Of a stretch of DNA of 15,941 bases, positions 1 to 7,222 are shown one piece after another (positions within the stretch are counted from its first letter, which is position 1; each line of letters opens with the position of its first letter). The notes under the pieces were generated by a model. The model had not been told where the DNA came from. It was given only the letters and a program-made list of their open reading frames with translations, and searched no databases. Both the position numbers and the translations under genes were made by a program. Source of the stretch: Desulfobacula sp. GTDB lineage: Bacteria > Desulfobacterota > Desulfobacteria > Desulfobacterales > Desulfobacteraceae. The stretch lies in contig JAGLNZ010000170.1 of assembly GCA_023139225.1 (NCBI GenBank), positions 1-15,941 on the forward strand. The letters are read 5' to 3'.

Positions 1-598
1 CCCAACCGGCAGCCAGCAGCATTTCTCTTGACAGAGGTTTGCCTTTGTTTGCTATAAAAAGTTTTAACAAAACAATTTCCTGCTCTGTTAAAACAATTTC
101 ACCCATGGCACAAAGGGCTTTGAATGTGACAAAATCAATATGATTATCGCCAAAATCATAATAGTCGCCATCAAACATTTTATATCCCGGTCTTTTCTCT
201 TTTTTCCCACCTTCATACCAGGTTTTTTTTTTGATTAGCCTTTCAACTCTCAACAAAAATTCTTCCAGGTCAAAAGGTTTTGACAAATAATCATCCACGC
301 CGTATCGAAGTCCTTTGACTTTATCCTTTGTATCCCCTCTGGCCGAAAGAATGAGCACAGGAATTTTTTCATCTTCCTGTCGAATGGTTTTTAAAATGGA
401 AAATCCGTCAATCATGGGCAGCATAATATCAAGAATAATCAAATCCGGTCTCCAGGACCGCCATTGCGCAAGGCCCTCAATACCATCGGCAGCGATTTTC
501 ACATAAAACCCCTGTATGGAAAGATTCAAACGGATCCCGTCTGCAATATGCACCTCATCTTCTATGACCAGGATACGCTTTTTTTCAACCGCTTCCAT
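1..598 (-). CDS. OmpR/PhoB-family response regulator, C-terminus cut by window edge
   Basis: Reading the minus strand from the ATG at 598 gives 199 residues with no stop before the window edge. Residues 7-120 are a receiver domain: acidic pocket E13-D14-E15, phospho-acceptor D57 in the strand LIILDIMLP, the S/T-type signal position in LILSARG, and the invariant Lys in YLSKPFD. After a charged linker comes the beginning of a winged-helix DNA-binding domain (ILTEQE-like VLTEQEIVLLKLFIANKGKPLSREMLL), the usual OmpR/PhoB recognition fold. The start is supported by GGAGAA about 6 nt upstream and lies 37 nt inside the kinase gene before it, so the two are translationally coupled and are almost certainly a cognate pair. 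It is a transcription factor activated by phosphorylation from that kinase. Its targets cannot be read from here. The last 30 or so residues fall outside the window. Confidence 0.93.
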   Translation of the reverse strand, partial: MEAVEKKRILVIEDEVHIADGIRLNLSIQGFYVKIAADGIEGLAQWRSWRPDLIILDIMLPMIDGFSILKTIRQEDEKIPVLILSARGDTKDKVKGLRYGVDDYLSKPFDLEEFLLRVERLIKKKTWYEGGKKEKRPGYKMFDGDYYDFGDNHIDFVTFKALCAMGEIVLTEQEIVLLKLFIANKGKPLSREMLLAAGW

Positions 599-1584
599 AT
601 ATTCTTCTCCCTGACATTGGCAATACTTGCCCTTGGAATAGTAATCGTAAAAGTTGCACCTGTTCCTTTTCCCTTACTCGCAGCCGATGCTCTCCACCCA
701 TGGATGGATGCGATGCTTGAAACAAGGTAAAGTCCAAGACCTGATCCCGAGACATCGTTTTTTTGATACCGTCCGGATTGATAAAACTTCCTGAAAATTT
801 TTTTTGCCTCCCTTTTATCAACGCCGATCCCATTATCTACAAACTCAATAGTCACTTTTTGTATAAAGCTTTTAAACCGGATAGTGAGTTTTGGCATTTG
901 GGATTCATTATACTTAATGGCATTGGAAATAATGTTCATTAAGAGCATTTCAAATAAAAACTCATTCACCGGATAAACCATTTGGCTGCTGGATTGATTT
1001 TCAATCTCAATATCCAGGTTTCGGAAAAGAGAGGCATTTTTTTCACAAAAATCTTCCACCAGTTTTATCAGACTGTCTCTTGTAACTTCGGAACCAAAAT
1101 TTTGGCTTTCAATCCTGGCCAAATTAAGAATACTGTCAATATTGTCAGTGAGCCGGTTAAGGTCTTCCAGCATATTTTCACTGTATTTTTTAATATCACC
1201 CGGCTCCAGCTGGTGCCGGATAAAGGTTTCAAGATAAATCTTTAACGAGGTTACAGGGGTCTTGAGTTCATGGGTAAAATTATAAATAAAATTATGCTGA
1301 AGCCTGAAAAGATTAACGGTTTTCTGGTAATAGATAAATGCAAGGAGAATACCTGTCAATACCACTGCAATTAATGCACTTAAAACCAGTATAGTCATTC
1401 CGGTCTTAGAAGGAAAAATCAGTTTGGGATCAATATGAAACTTTAAAATAATCACTTCAAGGGCCGAGGTGATTTCCATGTACCAACTGACCGTCAGCAC
1501 AAGAAATGTGGCCAGAGCAAAAATGGAACAGGTAAAAATAAAAACAGGGTGAAGATACCACCGGGAGGGATTTAAAATCTGCAT
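562..1584 (-). CDS. Membrane sensor histidine kinase (two TM segments)
   Basis: This 340-residue protein has two hydrophobic membrane segments (about 13-33 and 64-84) enclosing a short extracytoplasmic loop of about 30 residues. No recognisable HAMP domain follows, and the kinase core begins immediately. The HisKA phospho-acceptor is H105 in FTHELKTPVTSL. The catalytic ATPase part shows an N-box around 218-227 (NIISNAIKYNE), the G1 box DNGIGV near 250 and the G2 box GSGLGL near 280. The small loop between the membrane helices suggests a signal sensed in or near the membrane rather than a large periplasmic ligand domain. The ATG lies 2 nt after the stop of the upstream kinase gene, and its ribosome-binding site (GGAAGAAAG) lies inside that gene's end. 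It is the probable partner of the OmpR-type regulator that overlaps its 3' end. Confidence 0.93.
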   Translation of the reverse strand: MQILNPSRWYLHPVFIFTCSIFALATFLVLTVSWYMEITSALEVIILKFHIDPKLIFPSKTGMTILVLSALIAVVLTGILLAFIYYQKTVNLFRLQHNFIYNFTHELKTPVTSLKIYLETFIRHQLEPGDIKKYSENMLEDLNRLTDNIDSILNLARIESQNFGSEVTRDSLIKLVEDFCEKNASLFRNLDIEIENQSSSQMVYPVNEFLFEMLLMNIISNAIKYNESQMPKLTIRFKSFIQKVTIEFVDNGIGVDKREAKKIFRKFYQSGRYQKNDVSGSGLGLYLVSSIASIHGWRASAASKGKGTGATFTITIPRASIANVREKNIWKRLKKSVSWS

Positions 1585-1586
1585 AC

Positions 1587-2825
1587 TCAGCTTTCTTCCC
1601 AGTGCTCCGGAAATTTCATTGTAAAACGAACACCGTTGCCGATTGAGCTGTCACAGTCAATACTGCCTTTCAGGGTCTGGGTGATAAGATTAAATACAAT
1701 GGACATGCCAAGTCCCGTACCTCCTTTGCCACGCATGGTGGTATAGAATGGATCAAAGGCTTTCTCTTTCTGCTCCTGGTTCATACCCTTGCCATTGTCC
1801 TGGTATATGAACAGAATGGTATCCTCTTTATCCTCCCGGCGTGTGATATCAATTTGAATGATGCCGTTCTCCATATCTTCAAATCCGTGAATTAATGAAT
1901 TCATGATCATATTGTTCAGGATCTGGGAAAAAGCGCCCGGGAAAGAATTTAAGTCTATGTTTTCGTCACAGTTAACCTTAATTTCATGACCGGTTTTTTT
2001 ATATCTTGGCCTCAGACTCAACAAAATTTCGCTGATATATTCCTTAAGATTGAACCGACGTCTATTCTGGCTAGATTGATCTACTGCTACCTGTTTAAAG
2101 CTGGAAATCAGCTCGGCTGCCCTCTCCATATTAATCAGAATTGAATTGGACACCTCTTCAACAGTTTGAAGATAATTTTCCAGTTCACTTCTTTTTAACT
2201 GCCCGGAAGAATAAGTCTTTTTAAACTCACTTGTTTTGGCTTCAAGAAATGAAGCGGCTGTAACACCTACTCCCACCGGTGTATTGATTTCATGGGCAAC
2301 GCCTGCAACCAGCTCCCCAAGTGCTGCCATTTTTTCAGACTGCACTAGTTGATCCTGTGCTCTTTCAAGCGTTTCAAGGGAAAATGTTAATTCTTTATTC
2401 GCTTTTTCAAGATCTTTTTGATACTGATATTTTTCCTTTAATAATTCAGCCCGCTCAAATGCCTTGCTCACTGCATGATATAAAACATTCATATCCTGAA
2501 TGGGTTTAATGATATAATCCCATGCGCCGAGGCGTAAGGCTTCAACCGTATCTGAAATATTACCCGCCCCTGAAACGATAATAATCGGAATTTTTGATTT
2601 TTTTTGTGTGACGGCTGCAAGGACTTCAAGCCCATCCATCTCAGGCATACGAAGATCGCACAGCACAAGGTCAGGATTTTGTTTTTCAAACCTTTCCAAA
2701 CCAATCCTGCCATTCTCGGCACCAATGACCTCAAACCCGAAATCCTCGAGAAATCCAATCACAGAGTCCCGGATATATACTTCATCATCAATAACAAGAA
2801 TCTTTTTTACGACACTATCATCCAT
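1587..2825 (-). CDS. Receiver-histidine kinase fusion (REC-HisKA-HATPase)
   Basis: A 412-residue soluble protein with no membrane segment. Residues 7-125 are a receiver (D57 in LVLCDLRMPEMDG, K107 in YIIKPI). A coiled-coil-like stretch (about 125-165) leads to a kinase core with H178 in GVAHEINTP, an N-box (NNMIMNSLIHG), the G1 box DNGKGM and the G2 box GGTGLGMSIV. An N-terminal receiver makes this an intermediate in a phosphorelay or a kinase whose output is switched by an upstream kinase. Its receiver is clearly paralogous to the first receiver of the hybrid kinase at 3257-5275 (same RMPEMDGL and GAWDYIxKPIxDM blocks), pointing to local duplication. Its start has only a weak ribosome-binding site, and the upstream receiver gene ends 14 nt before it. 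It lacks a DNA-binding domain, so output must pass through another protein. Confidence 0.92.
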   Translation of the reverse strand: MDDSVVKKILVIDDEVYIRDSVIGFLEDFGFEVIGAENGRIGLERFEKQNPDLVLCDLRMPEMDGLEVLAAVTQKKSKIPIIIVSGAGNISDTVEALRLGAWDYIIKPIQDMNVLYHAVSKAFERAELLKEKYQYQKDLEKANKELTFSLETLERAQDQLVQSEKMAALGELVAGVAHEINTPVGVGVTAASFLEAKTSEFKKTYSSGQLKRSELENYLQTVEEVSNSILINMERAAELISSFKQVAVDQSSQNRRRFNLKEYISEILLSLRPRYKKTGHEIKVNCDENIDLNSFPGAFSQILNNMIMNSLIHGFEDMENGIIQIDITRREDKEDTILFIYQDNGKGMNQEQKEKAFDPFYTTMRGKGGTGLGMSIVFNLITQTLKGSIDCDSSIGNGVRFTMKFPEHWEES

Positions 2826-2839
2826 ATTTGATATCTTTA

Positions 2840-3220
2840 TTATTCCTTATATTGCTCCTTTAGCGCTTCGCACAGCACCTTTAGATCACTTGCAGGCTTA
2901 ATCAGAACCTTGGCGGATGTAACTCCTAAAGCCTTAACATCATCAGGGGGAATATAATCGGCTGATCCGGTATGAACCACAAATTTTATATCAGGAAGAA
3001 TTTTTCTGGCTTCAATCATAAATGTATTACCGTCAATTCCCGGGAGACGGATATCAACAACAGCTTCATCAATATGGTTGTTCTTTACTATTTCAAGGGC
3101 TTGTTCTCCGCTTGCCGCCTGGAAAACGATATAGCCATCATCTTCCATGTATGCGGCAATGCTTTGTCGAATGCTTTCTTCATCATCAAGGATTAAAAAA
3201 TGTTTGGAGCTGACTGTCAT
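2840..3220 (-). CDS. Single-domain response regulator (CheY-like receiver)
   Basis: A lone receiver of 126 residues when started at the ATG at 3220. Visible features are the acidic LILDDEE pocket, D56 as phospho-acceptor (AVVDIRLPGIDG), Thr in VVHTGS and the conserved Lys in VLIKPAS. A longer reading from a TTG at 3244 is possible, but the ATG at 3220 is preceded by a near-perfect Shine-Dalgarno, so the shorter form is preferred. There is no output domain, so it probably carries phosphate between the hybrid kinase upstream and the REC-kinase downstream, or acts by protein-protein contact. The stretch where receivers normally run from the Thr to the Lys (YIPPDDVKALGVTSAK) is divergent from its neighbours, so it is not simply a recent copy of them. 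Confidence 0.9.
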   Translation of the reverse strand: MTVSSKHFLILDDEESIRQSIAAYMEDDGYIVFQAASGEQALEIVKNNHIDEAVVDIRLPGIDGNTFMIEARKILPDIKFVVHTGSADYIPPDDVKALGVTSAKVLIKPASDLKVLCEALKEQYKE

Positions 3221-3224
3221 TTTG

Positions 3225-3234
3225 CCCTCCTTTT
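3225..3234 (-). promoter_or_regulatory. Strong ribosome-binding site fixing the start of the lone receiver
   Basis: On the minus strand AAAAGGAGGG sits 4 nt before the ATG at 3220. It is the strongest Shine-Dalgarno in this operon and decides the start in favour of 3220 over the upstream TTG at 3244. It may also raise the level of the small receiver relative to the kinases. Confidence 0.75.
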
Positions 3235-3256
3235 CTGAAGCCAAGGATTGCTATTT

Positions 3257-5275
3257 TTATTTTTTCAAAAGTTGTTGGATCTGTTTTGAAAGATCCTCCA
3301 CTGTTACAGGTTTCATAATAAAACTATTTATACCCGCTTCTTGTATTTTTATTTTATTGATTGCTCCGGCATATCCAGAACAAAGAATAATGGGCATATC
3401 TTTTTTAATGGAGAGCATACTCTTTGCAAGCTCAAACCCTGTTATTCCCGGCATGGTCTGATCCGTTACCACCAGATCTATAGTATGATAATTTTCTTTG
3501 AAAAAATCAAGCGCTTCTATACTGGAAAAAAATAATTTTACTTTATATCCAAGTAATTCAAACCCTTCTTTGCACATCAGCGCAATATCTTTATCATCAT
3601 CAACCACCAGCAGCCTTTCCCCGGAACCAACCTTGAAACTCTTAGCTATGGTCTCTTGATTCTCTATACTGTTTTTAGTATCCGCAACAGGCAGAAGGAT
3701 GGTAAAGGTTGTTCCTTTATCAGGTTTACTTTTTACCCTGATATCCCCTTTACATGATTTCACAATACTATAGGCTGTTGCGAGTCCGAGACCTGTGCCT
3801 TTACCCTCTTCTTTAGTGGTAAAGTAGGGATCAAAAATTCGCTCCACAACATCTTCGCTCATACCGCAACCGGTATCAGATACCTCGATGGCAAGATAGA
3901 CCCCCTCACCATCAATCAGATGGGGATATTCCACCATATCAGTAACTGTTAAGGTAATCTCTTTTAACCCAACAGTTAATGTACCACCTGCCTCCTCCAT
4001 TGCATGATAGGCATTGGTACAAAGGTTCATCAACACCTGGTGTATTTGTGTGGGATCTGCTTCAATCGGTCTGCAATTCCTGTCAATATTATCAACAATG
4101 GTTATGGTAGAAGGGATTGACCCCTTAAGCAGTTTTAAAACCTCTTTTGAGACCGGATGAATCCTTATCACCCGTTTTTCTTCCTCACCACGACGGTTAA
4201 AGGATAAGACCTGGCTGACCAGGTCTGCTGCCCTCAATGCGGCTTTCTGTATTTTTTCACTCCGTTTATAAACATTTGCCTCAGGATCGGAAGAGCGCAT
4301 GATCATATCAGCATACCCCAGGACAGGACTTAAGATATTATTTAAATCATGTGCGATTCCGCCGGCCAGCGTACCGATTGCTTCCATTTTTTGAGATTTT
4401 CTAAGCTGCTTTTCAAGACTTCGCCACCTCTGCTCGGCTTTTTTCTTTTCAGTTACATCCAATAACGAGACAACAGTCCTGTCGGTTCCCGGAATAACCC
4501 CTAAACTGACATAGACATATTTTTGTTCTCCATCATTGCTGATAAATTTTATTTCATACTGCATGGGGGCATAATTTTCTGTCTTGAGATTGACCTTTGC
4601 ATCAATATAATTTCGTATGACTTCGATATCTTCATCTGCCACAAAGTCATGCCATTTTTTTTGGCCCACAATATCCCGGCTGTCCATCCCGGCAAACTCG
4701 CAAAACTTTGAATTTACCATTGATATGGTATCGTCCGGCTCAATAATGATAGCGGCAGTTCCCGTATATTCAAAAATAGCCTTGTACCGTTCTTCACTTT
4801 GCACAAGCTCAATAGTTCTTTCTTTTACGAGTTCTTCCAGCCGCTCCTGATATTCTTTGTTTTCTTTTTTGAGTTGACTTTCTTTCAGGCATTTTTTCAC
4901 AGAATGGTAAAGCACACTCATATCTTCAATGGGTTTAAGAATATAATCCCAGGCACCCAAATGAAGAGCTTCAACAACAGCGGTAATATTCCCTGTTCCC
5001 GATGCAACGACCAGGGGGATATCAGGTGCTTTTTCCTTTAATATTTCAAGGACCTGAAGCCCGTCCATTTCCGGCATTCGCAAGTCCAGTAAAACCAGAT
5101 CCGGATTTTCCCGATCAAATACATCAAGGCCTTTTTGACCGTTTTCCGCCTCAAAAACAATAAAGCCGTAATCTTCGAGAAAACTTTTTATACTTTGCCT
5201 GATGTAGGACTCATCATCAATGGTAAGAATTTTAAATTCACTGTTGTCTTCCAAATTTACCGCCCTGTTACACAT
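3257..5275 (-). CDS. Hybrid histidine kinase REC-PAS-HisKA-HATPase-REC
   Basis: First gene of the signalling operon, 672 residues, soluble. Domain order: receiver 14-130 (D64 in LVLLDLRMPEMDG, Lys in YILKPI), a short coiled coil 130-160, PAS 161-278 (ending in the typical VVSLLDVTEKKKAEQ), HisKA with H309 in GGIAHDLNN, HATPase with N-box NLCTNAYHAM (about 417-426), G1 DTGCGM (467-472) and G2 GTGLGLATA (493-501), and a C-terminal receiver with D605 in LVVTDQTMPG and Lys in FIMKPV. The GGIAHDLNNIL signature is typical of PAS-containing kinases that are abundant in deltaproteobacterial lineages. Two receivers flanking one transmitter imply both input control and phosphate hand-off, presumably to the single-domain receiver 36 nt downstream. 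The ATG at 5275 has only a weak ribosome-binding site. A TTG start seven codons in is an alternative. Confidence 0.92.
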   Translation of the reverse strand: MCNRAVNLEDNSEFKILTIDDESYIRQSIKSFLEDYGFIVFEAENGQKGLDVFDRENPDLVLLDLRMPEMDGLQVLEILKEKAPDIPLVVASGTGNITAVVEALHLGAWDYILKPIEDMSVLYHSVKKCLKESQLKKENKEYQERLEELVKERTIELVQSEERYKAIFEYTGTAAIIIEPDDTISMVNSKFCEFAGMDSRDIVGQKKWHDFVADEDIEVIRNYIDAKVNLKTENYAPMQYEIKFISNDGEQKYVYVSLGVIPGTDRTVVSLLDVTEKKKAEQRWRSLEKQLRKSQKMEAIGTLAGGIAHDLNNILSPVLGYADMIMRSSDPEANVYKRSEKIQKAALRAADLVSQVLSFNRRGEEEKRVIRIHPVSKEVLKLLKGSIPSTITIVDNIDRNCRPIEADPTQIHQVLMNLCTNAYHAMEEAGGTLTVGLKEITLTVTDMVEYPHLIDGEGVYLAIEVSDTGCGMSEDVVERIFDPYFTTKEEGKGTGLGLATAYSIVKSCKGDIRVKSKPDKGTTFTILLPVADTKNSIENQETIAKSFKVGSGERLLVVDDDKDIALMCKEGFELLGYKVKLFFSSIEALDFFKENYHTIDLVVTDQTMPGITGFELAKSMLSIKKDMPIILCSGYAGAINKIKIQEAGINSFIMKPVTVEDLSKQIQQLLKK

Positions 5276-5294
5276 AGTTACAACTTTTGTAACA
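5266..5294. promoter_or_regulatory. Cluster of TGTTACA/TGTAACA words at the start of the signalling operon
   Basis: TGTTACA at 5266-5272 and its inverted copy TGTAACA at 5288-5294 flank a third GTTACA at 5277-5282, right at the start codon of the hybrid kinase gene. Another TGTAACA lies at 5399-5405. A TATAAA element around 5300 on the minus strand would place the transcript start inside this cluster, so the words could be an operator. No known regulator is recognised. Confidence 0.35.
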
Positions 5295-5456
5295 CTTTTT
5301 ATAAATATTTGGGGTTACAGCCTGTATCAAACACTTATTGAACATTATTCTTGGAAAGGTTGATATGTCAAGTATTAATCGCCCAAATATGTGAAAAATG
5401 TAACAAAAACTTACTTTTTAATAAATAAAACACAATTATTATGCCCGCATTCCGGA

Positions 5457-5471
5457 ATGTTTTCAAAACAT
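5457..5471. promoter_or_regulatory. Perfect 7-1-7 palindrome upstream of the zinc importer, candidate Zur-type operator
   Basis: ATGTTTT-C-AAAACAT is a perfect inverted repeat 56 nt before the binding-protein start codon. It abuts a second perfect palindrome, CATTCCGGAATG (5448-5459), sharing 3 bases with it. AT-rich inverted repeats of the form ATGTT...AACAT are typical of Fur/Zur-family operators, and the position before a znu operon fits. That it is a Zur site is inference. The rest of the 5276-5527 intergenic stretch is AT-rich, holds divergent promoters (TATAAA-like on the minus strand near 5300, TAATATAA-like on the plus strand near 5507) and no open reading frame I can support. Confidence 0.45.
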
Positions 5472-5527
5472 GCGCCATGAGTCCAAATAATAATTTCTTT
5501 AATTTAATATAAAAGGAATGTATAAGA

Positions 5528-6460
5528 ATGAAAATGAAATCTATTATAAAATATATAATACTTGTGACAGCCGTTCTTCCATGGCTGTTGCCCTTAAGTA
5601 TCTTTGCAAAGTCTTCTGTAAGAGTCCACGTCAGTATTCTGCCCCAAAAATATTTTGTTGAAAGAATCGGTAAAAACAAGGTTGATGTTGATGTTCTGGT
5701 AAAACCCGGAAAAAGCCCTTCCACTTATTCTCCCTCACCGGGCCAGATAAAAAAACTTGTCTCTTCTGATGTTTATTTTAGAATCGGCATGCCATTTGAA
5801 AACGGTATTTTGTATAAAATTAAATCCATTGCAGGGGCAGTGGTTGTGGATACCCGCAAAGGCATTATGTTGAGGAAGATGAAAAATCACCAACATGACA
5901 AAGAAGAACTCGATACTGGTACTGAAGAATACAGCCATGATACCGGCCATAACGATGATAAAAATTTTATCGGAAAAGACCCCCATATCTGGATGAGTCC
6001 TTTGATTGTAAAAATACAGGCCCATACAATTTTCCAGACACTTTCAAACATCGACCCTGATAACAAGGATGCGTATAAAAAAAATTATGAGCTGTTTATA
6101 AAAGATCTGAACGAGCTTGACAATCGTCTGAAAACTATACTCAAAGAATTAAAGGGGAAAAATCTGTTTGTGTTCCATCCCAGTTTCGGGTATTTTGCAG
6201 ATACTTACAAAATGAGACAGATTGCGATTGAAACCATGGGAAAGGCTCCCAAGGGCAAAGCGCTTTCCAGGATAATCAAGCTTGCAAAAAAACAAAAAGT
6301 ACGTGTAATTTTTGTGCAGCCCCAGTTTGACCGGAATGCAGCCCAGAAAATTGCATCTGCCATAAACGGCGCAGTAGTTCCCATTGATCCCCTTGCCTAT
6401 GATTACCTGGCCAATATGGAAAGTATTGCACAAACCATTGCCAAGGCATTGAAAAAATAA
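5528..6460 (+). CDS. znuA: Zinc/manganese ABC transporter substrate-binding protein
   Basis: A 310-residue periplasmic protein of the cluster A-I (ZnuA/TroA) family. An N-terminal signal peptide (about 1-28, hydrophobic IILVTAVLPWLLPLSIFA) directs it out of the cytoplasm. No lipobox Cys is seen. Metal-ligand positions recognisable from the family are H153 in DPHIWMSP, H217 in FHPSFGYFA and D287 in PIDPLA. The usual first histidine, in a motif like GxxPHTYEPTP, is replaced by serine here (S65 in GKSPSTYSPSP), so the site has three obvious protein ligands, not four. A charged His-rich loop lies at about 121-141, as is common in zinc-binding members. The ATG at 5528 follows AAAAGGA with about 10 nt spacing. 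The ATPase gene starts directly after its stop codon. The zinc assignment rests on the His-rich loops here and in the ATPase tail. Manganese cannot be excluded. Confidence 0.88.
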   Translation: MKMKSIIKYIILVTAVLPWLLPLSIFAKSSVRVHVSILPQKYFVERIGKNKVDVDVLVKPGKSPSTYSPSPGQIKKLVSSDVYFRIGMPFENGILYKIKSIAGAVVVDTRKGIMLRKMKNHQHDKEELDTGTEEYSHDTGHNDDKNFIGKDPHIWMSPLIVKIQAHTIFQTLSNIDPDNKDAYKKNYELFIKDLNELDNRLKTILKELKGKNLFVFHPSFGYFADTYKMRQIAIETMGKAPKGKALSRIIKLAKKQKVRVIFVQPQFDRNAAQKIASAINGAVVPIDPLAYDYLANMESIAQTIAKALKK

Positions 6461-7222
6461 ATGATTATGCACAACAACCATGAAATCATATTAGAAAACA
6501 TTTCCTTTGCTTACAAACAACGTAATATTTTAGAGGATGTGAATCTTCTGATTAAAAAAAACGAATTTGCAAGCATTGTCGGGCCCAATGGAGGCGGTAA
6601 GACCACTCTTCTCAAACTGATTCTCGGGTTAATCAAACCGGACAGAGGAGTAATCCGCATATTTGGAAGGTCTCCTGACCAGGCAAGGCATAAAATCGGA
6701 TATATGCCCCAATATGCCCATCTGGACATGGATTTTCCAGCCACTGTCATGGATGTGGTCCTGATGGGAAGACTTGCAAAAAAAACATTGTGGTTTTCAA
6801 AAAAGGACAGGGCCGAGGCGTTAAATGCCCTTGATAAAGTGGGGATGACAGCCTTTGTCAACACAGGGTTTAACGAACTTTCCGGCGGACAGAAACAGCG
6901 CATCCTTATTGCCAGAGCCTTATGCAGCAATCCTGACGTCCTTTTGCTGGACGAACCCACAGCCAATGTGGACCAACAGACAGAAAAGAACCTGTTTTCC
7001 ATTTTACAAAAACTGAACTCACAAATGATTATTCTTTTAGTGTCCCATGATCTCGGGTTTGTTTCAAAATATGTGAAAAGCGTGATCTGTGTGAACCGTC
7101 AGGTGGTCATTCACCCCACAACCCTGATGGACGGTACCCTGATAAAGGATATTTACCATGGAGATCTGAAAATGGTACGGCATGATCACCGGTGCAGCGA
7201 AGAAGGGCACACTCATGATTGA
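6461..7222 (+). CDS. znuC: Zinc/manganese ABC transporter ATP-binding protein
   Basis: A 253-residue ABC ATPase that energises metal import on the cytoplasmic side. Visible motifs: Walker A GPNGGGKT (41-48), Q-loop Gln84 in GYMPQ, signature LSGGQ (140-144), Walker B VLLLDEP (160-166) with catalytic E165, and switch His196 in LLVSHD. The C-terminus is His-rich (HDHRCSEEGHTHD, 241-253), unlike generic ABC ATPases, and could bind the transported metal for feedback control. That is inference. The first ATG directly follows the stop of the binding-protein gene. A second ATG at 6467 is an equally possible start since neither has a strong ribosome-binding site. Its last 8 nt overlap the permease gene (ATGATTGA), a typical coupling arrangement. 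Confidence 0.93.
   Translation: MIMHNNHEIILENISFAYKQRNILEDVNLLIKKNEFASIVGPNGGGKTTLLKLILGLIKPDRGVIRIFGRSPDQARHKIGYMPQYAHLDMDFPATVMDVVLMGRLAKKTLWFSKKDRAEALNALDKVGMTAFVNTGFNELSGGQKQRILIARALCSNPDVLLLDEPTANVDQQTEKNLFSILQKLNSQMIILLVSHDLGFVSKYVKSVICVNRQVVIHPTTLMDGTLIKDIYHGDLKMVRHDHRCSEEGHTHD

Noticed and set aside
3221..3244. TTG start at 3244 for the lone receiver
   Set aside because: The ATG at 3220 has a near-perfect Shine-Dalgarno, and the extra eight residues encode that ribosome-binding site rather than any receiver structure.
7182..7214. ATG at 7182 for the importer permease
   Set aside because: It would give a 41-nt overlap with the ATPase gene and a polar N-terminal extension (ITGAAKKGT) not seen in the family. 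The ATG at 7215 has a better ribosome-binding site.
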